In this document: one piece after another, positions 1 through 11,400 of the stretch
Position numbering within the stretch: position 1 is the stretch's first letter
Layout of the letters: each line of letters opens with the position of its first letter
Assembly: GCF_009389715.1 (NCBI RefSeq)
Contig: NC_052404.1
Coordinates: 7,400,745-7,464,744, forward strand
Direction of reading: 5' to 3'
DNA length: 64,000 bases
Source: Phoenix dactylifera
Taxonomy: Eukaryota > Streptophyta > Magnoliopsida > Arecales > Arecaceae
Notes under the pieces: generated by a model
Databases searched by the model: none
What the model was told of the DNA's origin: nothing
Seen by the model: only the letters and a program-made list of their open reading frames with translations
Made by a program: the position numbers and the translations under genes

Positions 1-1180
1 TGCCGGCGTGCAGCGGATGACAGGAGCCATGTGGCGATCGATCCCCATCGATGCTGGGTTTTTCCTTCTCACAGCATCCGAGTCCCGAGTTCTGGGGGTT
101 GCTCTATGTTTCCTTCTCCCAGAATGGGAGCGGGCCGACCACGTGGGTTGGAATGTTGGATTGCTAATGCTCCCCCATGGCCTATCCATTAAAGTGGACT
201 CCTTTGGACTCTAGTCCCTCACCGGACGCCACCTTAGCATGGCTCGTCCCCAATGTTCACGTCTTCCTTTCCCTTGATTAGAGATTGGGTGGCCTCTCTC
301 TCATCTTCTTTCCCGCCTCTTGTTTCTGTCGCCGGCATTCCCGGAGTCCTTTTCTGCGTGTATGTATTGTTTTATGTACTTTGAGTTGTATCACGAGACT
401 ACTGTGTATGTGCTAAGGTGCAGCATGATCCTATGGCTGGAAAATGTTCTAGCAAAGGATGCAACATGATCTTAATAATTTCTGATCATGATGCAGCGAA
501 CTTAGGTAAACAAATTCTTGGAATCGTTGATCAGATGGTTGAGAGGAAATGAGGAAACTTTTTGTATAAGAGTTATCTTATATGATTTTTTTGAAAAGTA
601 AATGCTCGGCAACTCTCGAATCTCTATTTTTCTATAGTTAACTAAATATCGAGAAATAACTTCTTTAGACGGTATATATTTTAGTTATTAATTTTTTAGA
701 AGAAATTTTTTAGTGAATTTTTTTTCTAAAAATCAAATGAACTGATTTAAATAATAATGTTTAAATTCTAGATTAAATAACTAATTCAAAAATTGAAAAT
801 CTCACAAACTAATAATTTTCTAAAATCTTGCATTAACTCTAAAATCAAATCTAGTCTTAATAAAAATGTCAAAATCTTGTCTCTAATCGCTTTCTGATGA
901 TAAATCTCCAAGTCGAGCTAAATCTATAAAATAGTCGAAAATTATATAATGAGCTAAATAATCGAGCAAGCAATGAATACTTTAGCTAGATAAATTAAGT
1001 AATAAACCAAATAATTATTGATAGAAATCAGCATATGAAATTCATCAATTTAAACCAAATCCAACTATGCAGCATTATTGAAACATTGTGCATGCTGAAT
1101 TTAATTTTTCTCAAAATTCAAATATTGTTCATAAATCATTTTTTTTTTCAAATCATCAAATTCAATTCGACAACCAAAAA
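1..1180. other. Intergenic DNA, no gene recognised
   Basis: The first 350 bases are GC-richer than what follows and could be the tail or untranslated end of a gene lying left of the window, but I recognise no protein in them. From about 560 the sequence becomes strongly AT-rich with stops in every frame. Confidence 0.4.
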
Positions 1181-1184
1181 TTAT

Positions 1185-1450
1185 GACTACATCAAAGTGC
1201 CACCACATAACCCGCAATGGCAGGATATCGAAGTGTTAACATATAATCCTCACTAAAGGTATCGAAATGCCAACATACAACCCAACTAGCTGAGTTTCAA
1301 AGTGCTAATGTATAACCCCCACTAGCAAGGTATCGAAGTGCCAACATATAACCCCCACTGGCAGGGTATCGAAGTGCCAACAAGCAACCCCCACTGGTGG
1401 GATATTGAAGTACCAACGAACAACCCTTACTGGTAGTGTATCAAAATATA
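1185..1450. repeat. Degenerate 36-37 bp tandem repeat, about seven copies
   Basis: A unit with the core TATCGAAGTGCCAACA followed by an AACCCCCACTGG-like segment recurs near 1225, 1259, 1297, 1330, 1366, 1403 and 1439. The middle copies are the best conserved and the outer ones are diverged. Copies abut directly without unique spacers, so this is a minisatellite or the internal repeat of an old retroelement, not a CRISPR-like array. Confidence 0.75.
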
Positions 1451-2940
1451 GTTAGGCTGCAAGTCCAAATCCGTTTTCGATTCAAAATTATTTTTCTCAA
1501 AATATATTTAGGGTTTCAAATCGTAAGATGCGATATCGAAATCAATCAAACATAATCCATATCAAAACCAATACGTTCAATCAAGAATTATATAATATTC
1601 TAAAAAAGACATATATAATAATAAAACATCATGCATCAAATTCATATATCAAGAATAATTTGATTTAGAAAATATTTATAATTTGTCAATAAAGCTATAA
1701 AAAGGTTACATTATTTACCTTATGAATGCAATCCAACTAATAGATTTAATTAATCCCAAAAATTTTCTTATAGCCTAAATTTCAAAATTATATTTTTTAT
1801 TAAAATTTTATCATAATTATATTAAAAGCAAAAACTCCAAATTCTAATGTCCTCATAGTCTGACCAAATAAGAGTGCCCGATATCCTGGTAGGTCCAATC
1901 AATATGATTTCATCGAATCATGCTCAAACTAGAGCACGGATAGTTCAACGGAGATTGAAGGTGATTAAATTTATAGTGTTTGGTAAGGGTTAAGGTGGGG
2001 GCTAATACGCCGTCCGATAACTCTAGATCAAGATTCTTCACTAAGGTTGATCCAAAAATCACTCAGAGGCATACTTACGGGGTTCAACGACCCTAAAGAG
2101 AGAAAGTCTATATATAGAGAGAAACTTTGTAGAGAGAAACAAGAGAAAGAAAGGATGGGAAGAGAGAGAAAAGAGCGGAAGAGAAAACAAATTCTCTCTC
2201 TAGCTAAGGAAGAGAGAAATAGGAAAGAAGGGTGGCTATGGTTGGTGCCCAGGGTCAAAGACCCACGCCTAACCAATAGGTAGCTGTTGGCGCAAAGATA
2301 GTCAAAAACAGGGGTTCCAACCCCTCAAGTCATGAAACAGGGCAAAACCGGCGGCCAGATCTTTGGCCATGACCGTAATCCATTGTGGGAGGATTAGAAG
2401 AAAACCCTAGTGATGATCGCTAGCAGAGAAACCTGCCGATAATGATAAAAAACAAAAGTTGACCAGTCAAAATAGGGAAAACAGGGGCTTTGCCCCTTTT
2501 CGGCCAAAATTCGATGATAACCGATTGGAATCAAAGTTTCAAAAGGTCCTGAAGGTGATTGGTGCTCGAAGAGAAAAATTGAAGAAAACATTGGCGGTGA
2601 ACTTCGATCGATATCGGTTCTCCAGTGAGGGTGAGAGAGGAGTCAGGGGCCTGGTCACGACCGAAATCCGGCTTAGAGTTGGATTTCATCTGACTATCTC
2701 GAGGAGAAAGAAGACTCCCACCAGGAGTCCTCTTCTCTCCAGGCAAATATGCAACATGTATCAAATCTTTTTTTTCCTTCAAATACTAACTAGACTGGTC
2801 AAGTAGATCGGGCCTAGTTTGTTGAGTCTTACAAATAAGATGTTAATATATTATCCTCTCAAAATTGGGTAAGAATTTTGAGTATGTTTATATGTTTGGT
2901 GCACGTCATGCCCGTATTTTATCCAAGAAAACATAATATT
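1451..2940. other. Intergenic DNA, possible old repeat, no gene
   Basis: AT-rich up to about 1850, then a more GC-balanced purine-rich stretch (2090-2230). Short open frames exist on both strands over 2028-2806, but none shows a known domain or a credible exon structure. It may be remnant retrotransposon sequence. Confidence 0.35.
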
Positions 2941-2948
2941 TTTTAGGG

Positions 2949-3394
2949 GTTTTTTTGCATGAATACTCTTCTAAAAATTTAAATTTGCGTGAATACCCTC
3001 TTCAAATTTATATTTATTTTTGTACACTCATAAAATACTATTTTTGCACAAATGCCTCTAATATAACCGCTCTTGTAACAACATTAATAAAAACCATATT
3101 TATTTTAATTAAAAATAAAATAAAATTTTGAAATTACTTTTTGTCCTCCATAGCGATCACCTTATAAATATTTTCTTTAGCACATATACCCATTAAAGAT
3201 ATATTTTAGTCATTTTAATTGAAAACAGTTAATATTTTAACAGCATTAAATGAAGTGGGTATATATGCAAAAATAAGAATAAAAAAATAGAATAGCAAAA
3301 TAAGTGTTTTATGAGGTATATATGCAAATATCAATTTTGGAAGGATATTCATACAAAATTTGATATTTAGGAGGGTATTCATGCAAAAAAAATC
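2949..3394. mobile_element. Foldback (MITE-like) element, copy 1
   Basis: The left end carries TTTTTTTGCATGAATAC followed by degenerate repeats of the same phrase. The right end carries GTATTCATGCAAAAAAAA, its reverse complement. The AT-rich interior has no coding capacity. The same end and interior phrases recur at 6371, 7297 and 37505, so this is a dispersed family. The target duplication is unclear because both flanks are T-rich. Confidence 0.65.
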
Positions 3395-3399
3395 TATTT

Positions 3400-5357
3400 T
3401 TTTTTTTTATAGATGTTTGTGATATATATGCTTTTTTAAAGTAGATTTGATAACAACATTCCTGGTTTAATATGATTTATTCCTTGAAATTATATGGAAA
3501 ATATTTTATTAGGAAAAAAATTGCAAATACGAGGAAAAGGAGGCGCTCATCTGGCAGGTTCCACTACGGAATGGATTAAAAGAGCTGAAAATTTAGAAGG
3601 GGCGGATGTATGACCCTGATCTCCATGCATTGAGGCTGCGTTTTATATATCGAGCGATACAAAACTTAATCTCCATCATATAATTGTAGCCGTTATGCTA
3701 ACACACGTAAATTTTAGAAAACTTCGATTTTTATGTACTCTGGAATAGTTCACGTGACTGCTCCGCAAAGCGAAGTAGGCCCCCAAACTAAAGTTATCGT
3801 GATTTGATGCATCCAATCCACCCTTTAATCAAGATTGGCCAGAGATGGAAAGGTCATAAAGCTATGTTCACTTTATGGGTTTACAACAAGTTATTGCAGG
3901 CTCCATCAATGGCCGCCTGGAGGATACCCTCCCTTGTTAGCCAGGGCATTATTAGTTTATATCATGACCACACCTGGCATGAGATGGCTTGGGAGAATGG
4001 CCTCTCACATATCCGATCCAACCATAATGCGATGGGTTTGACCCAACCCACAAAAAATCTAGAATAGGTGTGAATATTGATAAAATTCATCCTAAACCTG
4101 AGTCGAATATATATAACTCTTCGTATATATATAATGGTAAAATTTGCTCCAAACGTAAAAAGTTATATGCTATATTACTTAGTTGTTCATTTTTCTTAAT
4201 TGACGGCCAATCTTAGTTATTTAGCTTCTTAAAAAATAATATTTTATTTATTATATTTTTTTATTTTTTATTTTTTTTGGTTGATTTGTATGTAAAAAAA
4301 ATAATCTTTGCAGTTTTATCGTCTACCGACCCCCACCAACCTCACCGGTTCTATAGAAAAGGCCATGCTCAGCCCATTTATGATTGAGATTCCTGTCCTA
4401 TGGGCCCTTTGTACAGCCAGTGGGCTCAGCACTTCGCTAGCATTTTGGCCCTGCTCCTCCTCGTCCTCCTTTATCTCTGCCTTTGGAGAGGTAAGACCCC
4501 AAAATCTGAAAAAATATACCCACATTGATCCAGTAAAATTAGAATAGGCGGGGTAAAAGGTATAGCTGCACCACCATTATAAGCAACTCAAGCATGCAAT
4601 TCCTCCAATGAGCTAGATGATTTAACAAAACATGATAACTATGAGTCACACAAAAATCATTTAGTGAATCCATTAAGTGCCGGATATTGCCAAGAAAGGG
4701 TTATGAGATTGGTTGAGCATATGAGATCCATTGGTCTATTATATAAGATAGTTTATTGGATCATCTTTCAGCCATACATGTCGAGTTAAAAGCCTGTGAC
4801 AACTAGCATGTGACATTAAGCCCCTGCGAGGCCACTCGAAATTTAGGCAAAGATTTGATTTCGAACTGATGGAAGATCATTCTGAACTTTACGAATTTGT
4901 TGGAAGTTTATTGTCATCTATAAGAGGCTGAAGGAGCTTGAATGGCTCTTAGTGCGCCTTGACAATGTAGTCTCAATCTCTTCTAGCTAGGCCATTAAGA
5001 ATGCTACTATAAGATGGATGGTTTTACTTCTTTGCTTCAAATCGAGATCTCGAGACATACTGGACATAAATTTTGAAAATCATGCTCCTAATTTTAACTT
5101 TGGAGTTCAAGATGAGTTCAACTTGGAGGAAATTTTTGTACCACAAAAATGAAAAATACGGAGAATACAACAAAAGTATATTAAAAGGAAAACCTAAAAA
5201 AAATGAGTAATCTCAAAAATAAAGACATGTATTTGCACATACAGAAGAGAATAAAAGATAATGCTGAACACCAACAAACCATTAAGGTAACGATAAAAAG
5301 GATCATGAATTTACATCGTATAAGCATTTTTCAATTGGGAACTAATGATTTGTGAAC
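3400..5357. other. Intergenic DNA, no gene recognised
   Basis: Short frames at 3804-4067 and 4308-4547 have no recognisable domain. The remainder is AT-rich with frequent stops. Confidence 0.4.
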
Positions 5358-6366
5358 AAAATAAAATCATGAGTAATTAAATAATTATTGATATGCAATC
5401 ATTTAACCAAGAAAATCTATATAAGCTAAGAAACATCTTGTCTATAAATTTTGTTCCAAATGAGAGAGATACCATTTCTCATTTTGTCTTTATTTCTTGG
5501 TGCACTAGGTAATTTTCGTTTATATAATATTGATTGAATGGCAAAATAAGAGTACAAATAAAACAACATGGGATGGATATGAACTACAACTTCATGTTAT
5601 CTCAATTTCCACATTTATAATATGTCTATGTTCCATATCCTTTCTCTTCCCCCTAATAGACATCTCTTTTATTGAATGACTAAATAAGAGTAAAGATAAA
5701 ATGGCATGGGACAGAGATAAGCCGTAACTTCATGTTCCCTCAAATTCCATATTTATAATATATATGCGTTCCATATCCTGTTTTTTTTTTCTCTCTAACA
5801 GATATCTCTTACATAATACTTTTATTAAATATATTCCATTTAATTCAGTACTTGCTCTCTTTAGTATATTAAAAATATGTCCACCATTCATCTCATTTGC
5901 ATCACCCATACTAATAAGCTAAATATATCAAATAGAGAGAAAAGTCTTTGAATCGGTGGATGACTTGGAGTTCCTAAGAAAAACTAATAGTAACAAAGTA
6001 AAATTCATGAATAATTAAATAATAATTTATATATAATCATTTAACTAAGAAAAATCCATGAAAATAAGAAACAACTTGTCTATACAGTTTGCTTTGGATG
6101 GGAGATACTATTTCTCATTTTGTCCTTATTTCTCAGTACATTAGGCAATTTTGGTTTATATAATCTTGCTTCAATGGCTAAACAAATTAAAAGTAGATAT
6201 AAAGAGAGCATGGAATGGAGATAAGCCATAACTTCAGGTTTACCTCAAATTCCACATCTAATATTTCATATTGTAATTTTTACCTCTCTAATAGATATCT
6301 CTTATATAATATATTAAATACATCTTTTTCAATTCAGTCCTTGCTATCTTCAGTACATTAAAAATT
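5358..6366. repeat. Diverged direct duplication with offset of about 637 bp
   Basis: The segment from 5358 (AATAAAATCATGAGTAATTA...) is repeated in diverged form from about 5995. Both copies contain the phrase CATTTCTCATTTTGTC and continue into a block with AAGAGTA and CATGGGA/CATGGAA words. That second block is itself doubled in the left copy (starts near 5534 and 5673) and present once in the right copy (near 6170). The copies end in similar CTTGCT...TACATTAAAAA stretches near 5870 and 6360. Visible divergence implies an old event. Confidence 0.6.
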
Positions 6367-6370
6367 AATT

Positions 6371-6628
6371 TATTTTGCATACATACCCTCTTAAATATTA
6401 GAGTTTGTATGAATACTCTTCCAAAATTAATATTTACATATATATCCTTATAAAATACTTGTTTTTGTATGTATACCTTTTTTTATATTTTTTTTATATG
6501 TACCAATGTCATCTAATGCCCTTAATAGGTAAACATATAAAAAGAAGCATATATACAAATAGCAATTTTGTGAGAATATTCATGTAATTTTATATATTTA
6601 GGAGGGTATACATGCGAAAAAAAATCTT
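6371..6628. mobile_element. Foldback (MITE-like) element, copy 2
   Basis: The left end is a degenerate GCATACATACCCTCTTAAATATTA. The right end is TATTTAGGAGGGTATACATG followed by an A run, giving the inverted ends of the family seen at 2949-3394. A further left end in the same orientation starts directly after it (about 6634-6830) with no matching right end, so a third, truncated copy lies head to tail with this one. Confidence 0.55.
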
Positions 6629-7296
6629 AGATTTTTGCAAAAATATCCTCCTAAATATTAGCATTTGCATGAATACTTTTTCAAATTGATATTTACATGC
6701 ATGCCCTCACAAAACACTACTTCTGTATGAATACTTGTAACATAGCAATTCAGGCTAACGAAATTATATTTATTTAAATTAAAAATTAATTAAAATTATA
6801 TTTTTTTATCCCTAAAGCGGGCAATAAGTTAATGGGTCTTGCTAGGAACTAATATATCTACCTTCTTGAAATTTTTTTTTCGATCCCTCTCTTTCACTTC
6901 TTCATCTAGAATCAAAATCATTTCCTCTATAATATCTTTTAGAGCTGAATTTTTTTTTTTTGTGTAGGTTGGTGGTTGATTTAAAATTGCTATGACAAGA
7001 GAGGCTAATGGGCATGGTAGTAGCAAGAAAATTTAATCATCGAAATATAGCATATGTCTTTAAGAAATTCTAATCAATTTTTATATTTTGATACCCGCCC
7101 TCAACAATAAATATTAAAAGCTAGCATTCGATGAAATAAGATATAATAGCTGCTATAAATGAATAGTGAAAGAACTTTTATAACTTTTTTTATATAATTA
7201 TTAAATTTATTTTTTTGAGTAATATTTTTACCAAAAATATTGAGGAGCAAATAATAGACCAATTTGAGTGTTAAAATCATCTGAAAAAGATAAAGA

Positions 7297-7632
7297 TAAA
7301 ATTAGATTTTTTTACGTATAAACCCTCCTAAATATATAAAATTAAAATATATAAACTTACATGAATACCCTTGCAAAGTTTTTATTTGAATATATACCCT
7401 CATAAATATTTCTTTTTGTATGTCTACCTATCAAGAATATGTTAATCGTTTTTAGTTTTAAATTGCTATTTTTTTAACAGTGTTAGATTGTATGCATATA
7501 TGTAAAAAAAAAAAGAAAAAAAAGAGTATTTATGCAAAATAAGTATTTTATAAGGAGCAAATATTAATTTAGAAGGATATTAAAGTGAATGTAAATATTT
7601 AAGAGAATATATACATAAAAAATTCGCAAAAT
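7297..7632. mobile_element. Foldback (MITE-like) element, copy 3
   Basis: It begins with a T run and TATAAACCCTCCTAAATAT and ends with AATATTTAAGAGAATATATAC plus an A run, the inverted ends of the family. It lies about 200 bp upstream of the first predicted leader exon of the SUA-like gene, inside its probable promoter. Confidence 0.5.
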
Positions 7633-7829
7633 AAAACTATACTCATCTTTCACCTCACCTGCGTCAGCACGTGAAAACTAGTAAAGCAGATATATCGGGT
7701 GTGGCGGAAACCCATGGATTCGTCGAATGGGTTGACGACTTGGGGTTCCTAAGAAACCTGACCGTCGGATATCATCTAACGGTAGATGACGTGGTTGGAA
7801 ACATTTGGTCCGGCGGCGTGCGTCAAGGA

Positions 7830-8021
7830 CCATATTAATTGCCTCGCCTCATCAAGTTTTTATCAACCCTTAAGCCCGTCCCCCTTCTCGCGAAAGAAAC
7901 CCTCGCCCCCCTTTCTCCCCTTCTTCCTTCTCTCCTCCACAACGATCTCAAGATCGATCAAGGACTGCGTGACCTCCGGCGAGCGGCTCCCGGCGCAGTC
8001 ACCTTCTCCGGCCACCACGAG
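7830..8021 (+). other. SUA: Predicted first leader exon of the SUA-like gene
   Basis: This GC-rich, C/T-rich block follows AT-rich DNA and ends at a possible donor, GAG|GTCAGA, near 8021. No long frame links it to the protein, so I read it as 5' UTR. The transcription start is approximate. A telo-box-like AAACCCTAA lies just downstream at 8090-8098, a motif common near the start of plant housekeeping genes. Placement needs transcript data. Confidence 0.4.
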
Positions 8022-8131
8022 GTCAGAAATGTTGGTGGGATTGGCGAAATCATCGCCTCCCCGTGCTCGATCTCGTCCTTTTGCTGTAAAAACCCTAAAC
8101 TATGTTGTGATTATCTTTTCTTCTTGGGCAG

Positions 8132-8193
8132 CCTAGTAGATCGCCGCGTGGTCGCTACCCTAGCCTGGGGGATCTTTCCGCAGCCACCTTCAG
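8132..8193 (+). other. SUA: Predicted second leader exon of the SUA-like gene
   Basis: A GC-rich 62-base block sits between a good acceptor (TTGGGCAG|CC) and a strong donor (TTCAG|GTAAAG). It has no ATG in frame with the protein, so it would be untranslated. If right, the next leader exon is about 13 kb away at 21263, and the whole tandem array lies in that intron. Confidence 0.45.
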
Positions 8194-8425
8194 GTAAAGG
8201 AGAACCCTTACATGGACTTTGCTTTGGATTGCTGTTAGCATCGGGTTGGTTATTCTTCGTAGGATTCTTTTTCTATGCATTCGGACCCCAATTAATTTTT
8301 TGTTTTTTTTGGGGAATTCTTTGTCCTGAATATGGTCTACTTCCTGTGTGGATTGTTCAAATTCAGTGAAGTATGTCTGATTTAATTGGTATTTTGCTTC
8401 TGGATCGTGTTTCTTTTCCAGTTCT

Positions 8426-11400
8426 GGTAGAGAGTTGGGAGAAACACGCACACAAATGATAACAAAGAGGAAACTTTGAGCTCAATAAAGAAAGATTGAT
8501 CGCTAGATCTATAGCAGACTGTTGGAATGTGTGTTTTAGTGCGTTTCTTTTGATCATTGGTTTCCATGTAGAGGTTTTTAGCGTTTTAATTCACAGAATC
8601 GGTGCCTTGTGAGCATCTTCAGCTTTGCATGCTTCCTTACTTGTTATCCATGTTTTAATTTTTTGAAGGTACTATTACTAGGAGGAATGCATCAACCTGC
8701 TTTATGAATGTTGAGGTCTTGGGTTCCTTTTATAATTTCAAAATTTTCACTGGAAATTGTTGATTTGCTGCATTCTTTTTGTACTTTTTGGTAATTGAAT
8801 AATCTTGCTGGGTTTTACATGAAAGATGAATTAGCAAGTAATTGTAAAGTTGTTTTCGAAGGCTTAAATCACATAAAATGAAGGTTACACTAATTGCCGA
8901 AAAAATAAGAAGCTAAAAGGGTTAGTGATGGTAGGCTGATTGATCTTCTATTTTTTGGTGCACAACTGCAGAGGGATGGTGGGATACTTCTAGTAGATAT
9001 GAGGACAAAACATAAAGAAGTCTTAGTGTCAGTAGGTTGGGTTTTGTTTCAGAAATTTCAAGATCTTTAGTTTGTAGCAATACATCATGTGGAATTTCTA
9101 TTCATGGGCCTCTAACTTTGAGGGATCGAGTGTGAACCAATGGAAATTATTTTTTTGACTAAGGAACCTGTTGGAAGGTAGATAAGGTTTAAAAATTGTT
9201 ACAGTGAAATAAAAAGTCGGGAGCCAACTTGAAGCATTTCCTTTGAAATGAATTTTATCATCTTTGTTTTAAGATTCGGATAAGTAGGTAATGGCTTATA
9301 ACTTTACATTTTTCTGGTTGGGTTTAGTGAGGAATGTACCTTGACCATCATTCATTTAGTTGGATGACAGCACATAGGCTAATATGCATCCTTGTCATGG
9401 GTATTTAAGCCTAGCCAGCTTTCAAGAAAAAGATTTATGATTTGAAAAGTGATGGTTGTGCATTAGTCTAGAGATAAAAACCATGGGTAACCTACCTATG
9501 GAAATAGAGAATGATAACAAATTCTTCTTCAATCTTCGTCAATACTTCCCAGATACTTAGCAGAAGTGCCAAGGATCATGGTGTCACGAAGCATCGTGAA
9601 CCTTATTTGGGGAAAAAAAAATAGAAAAGGGAAAAATTCTGACTAAATTAATTTATTTACATGTACATATTCAATTTGTGTTTTTATGCATATATGTGTT
9701 CTTATGCATTTATGGTTGCATTGATTAGTGCATTACATCGACTAGTGAATGTTACCTTATGTCTAGGAAGCTTGTATTCTTTTGATGGTTCACTAGAACT
9801 GTTCGGCATTGCAGGTCTTCCTATTTGGCAGTTGGAATCATTATTGTGAATGCTTGCAATGAAATTCCCTTTGTTAGGACACTCCAAAAGATTTTGCCAA
9901 CTGTTGACAGCTATGTCTAACATGACTAGTGCACTGCTTTTTTGGAATGCCAAGAAGTGGCACAATGTGCCTCGCCTAGGTATCTAAAAGTGTCTAGGTA
10001 ACATAACTCATTAGACTATTTAGAAGTGTATCAATGTTGCAAGTGGAGATCTGAGTTCAACTTTGTTTCCATATAATTTAATGTAAGCTAGGATTGGATG
10101 CATATGTAGATGGTACCATGAAACCATAGGACATGCCCCTTGAATGACCTTAATGGCGTGCTTAGAAACCTTCTATTGTTAGAAAAAGTATATTAAGCTC
10201 AAAGATTTCCTCTGGATTAGAGGACTTTTTTTTATTCATATAATTTGATGTTTTGCTGGTCAAGAATAAGAAAATATAATGTTGTAGCTAGAGGATCAAT
10301 TGGCATTATACTGGTACTATTGGGTTGGACATCATGTCCAACAGTAGTCCATCTAGGGGCATGATGAAAGCTATTAATTGGACACTCTAAGAATCTGGTG
10401 CTTATCTTTCTTTCTTCAATTAGTTACCTAAGATGCTGATCGTTGAGCACAATTTTTTAAAAATGGTTAAAAGTTCTGGTTCCAATGAGAAATTTGTGGA
10501 AGTCATTTAAATCTTTGGCACTGAGTCCAGGAATGGATAACTTGTTGTGGAACAACCTCTTATAAGTTATAATTATTGATGTTTTTGAGCAAATGTGGGA
10601 AGACTATTTTAGTAGAAAAGAAGGTTGTGAAAAATAACAAGCATCAAGGACGGTGGAACCATCTCAAATCGGGCGGTTCTGACTATTCCGAGCTGTATCG
10701 GTGGCTCACTGGTATAGTTCCAGCAATGGAAACAGGACCCGTTGCCGGAGCCGAAGGAGGAAAGATAGAGCGAGTGGGGGAGGGAGGCAGAGGGAGAGGT
10801 CGGGACACCGGTAGAGAGTTGGGAGAAACACGCACACAAATGATAACAAAGAGGAAACTTTGAGCTCAATAAAGAAAGATTGATCGCTAGATCTATAGCA
10901 GACTGTTGGAATGTGTGTTTTAGTGCGTTTCTTTTGATCATTGGTTTCCATGTAGAGGTTTTTAGCGTTTTAATTCACAGAATCGGTGCCTTGTGAGCAT
11001 CTTCAGCTTTGCATGCTTCCTTACTTGTTATCCATGTTTTAATTTTTTGAAGGTACTATTACTAGGAGGAATGCATCAACCTGCTTTATGAATGTTGAGG
11101 TCTTGGGTTCCTTTTATAATTTCAAAATTTTCACTGGAAATTGTTGATTTGCTGCATTCTTTTTGTACTTTTTGGTAATTGAATAATCTTGCTGGGTTTT
11201 ACATGAAAGATGAATTAGCAAGTAATTGTAAAGTTGTTTTCGAAGGCTTAAATCACATAAAATGAAGGTTACACTAATTGCCGAAAAAATAAGAAGCTAA
11301 AAGGGTTAGTGATGGTAGGCTGATTGATCTTCTATTTTTTGGTGCACAACTGCAGAGGGATGGTGGGATACTTCTAGTAGATATGAGGACAAAACATAAA

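Noticed and set aside
1185..1450. CRISPR-like array
   Set aside because: Repeat units abut with no unique spacers and this is a plant genome.
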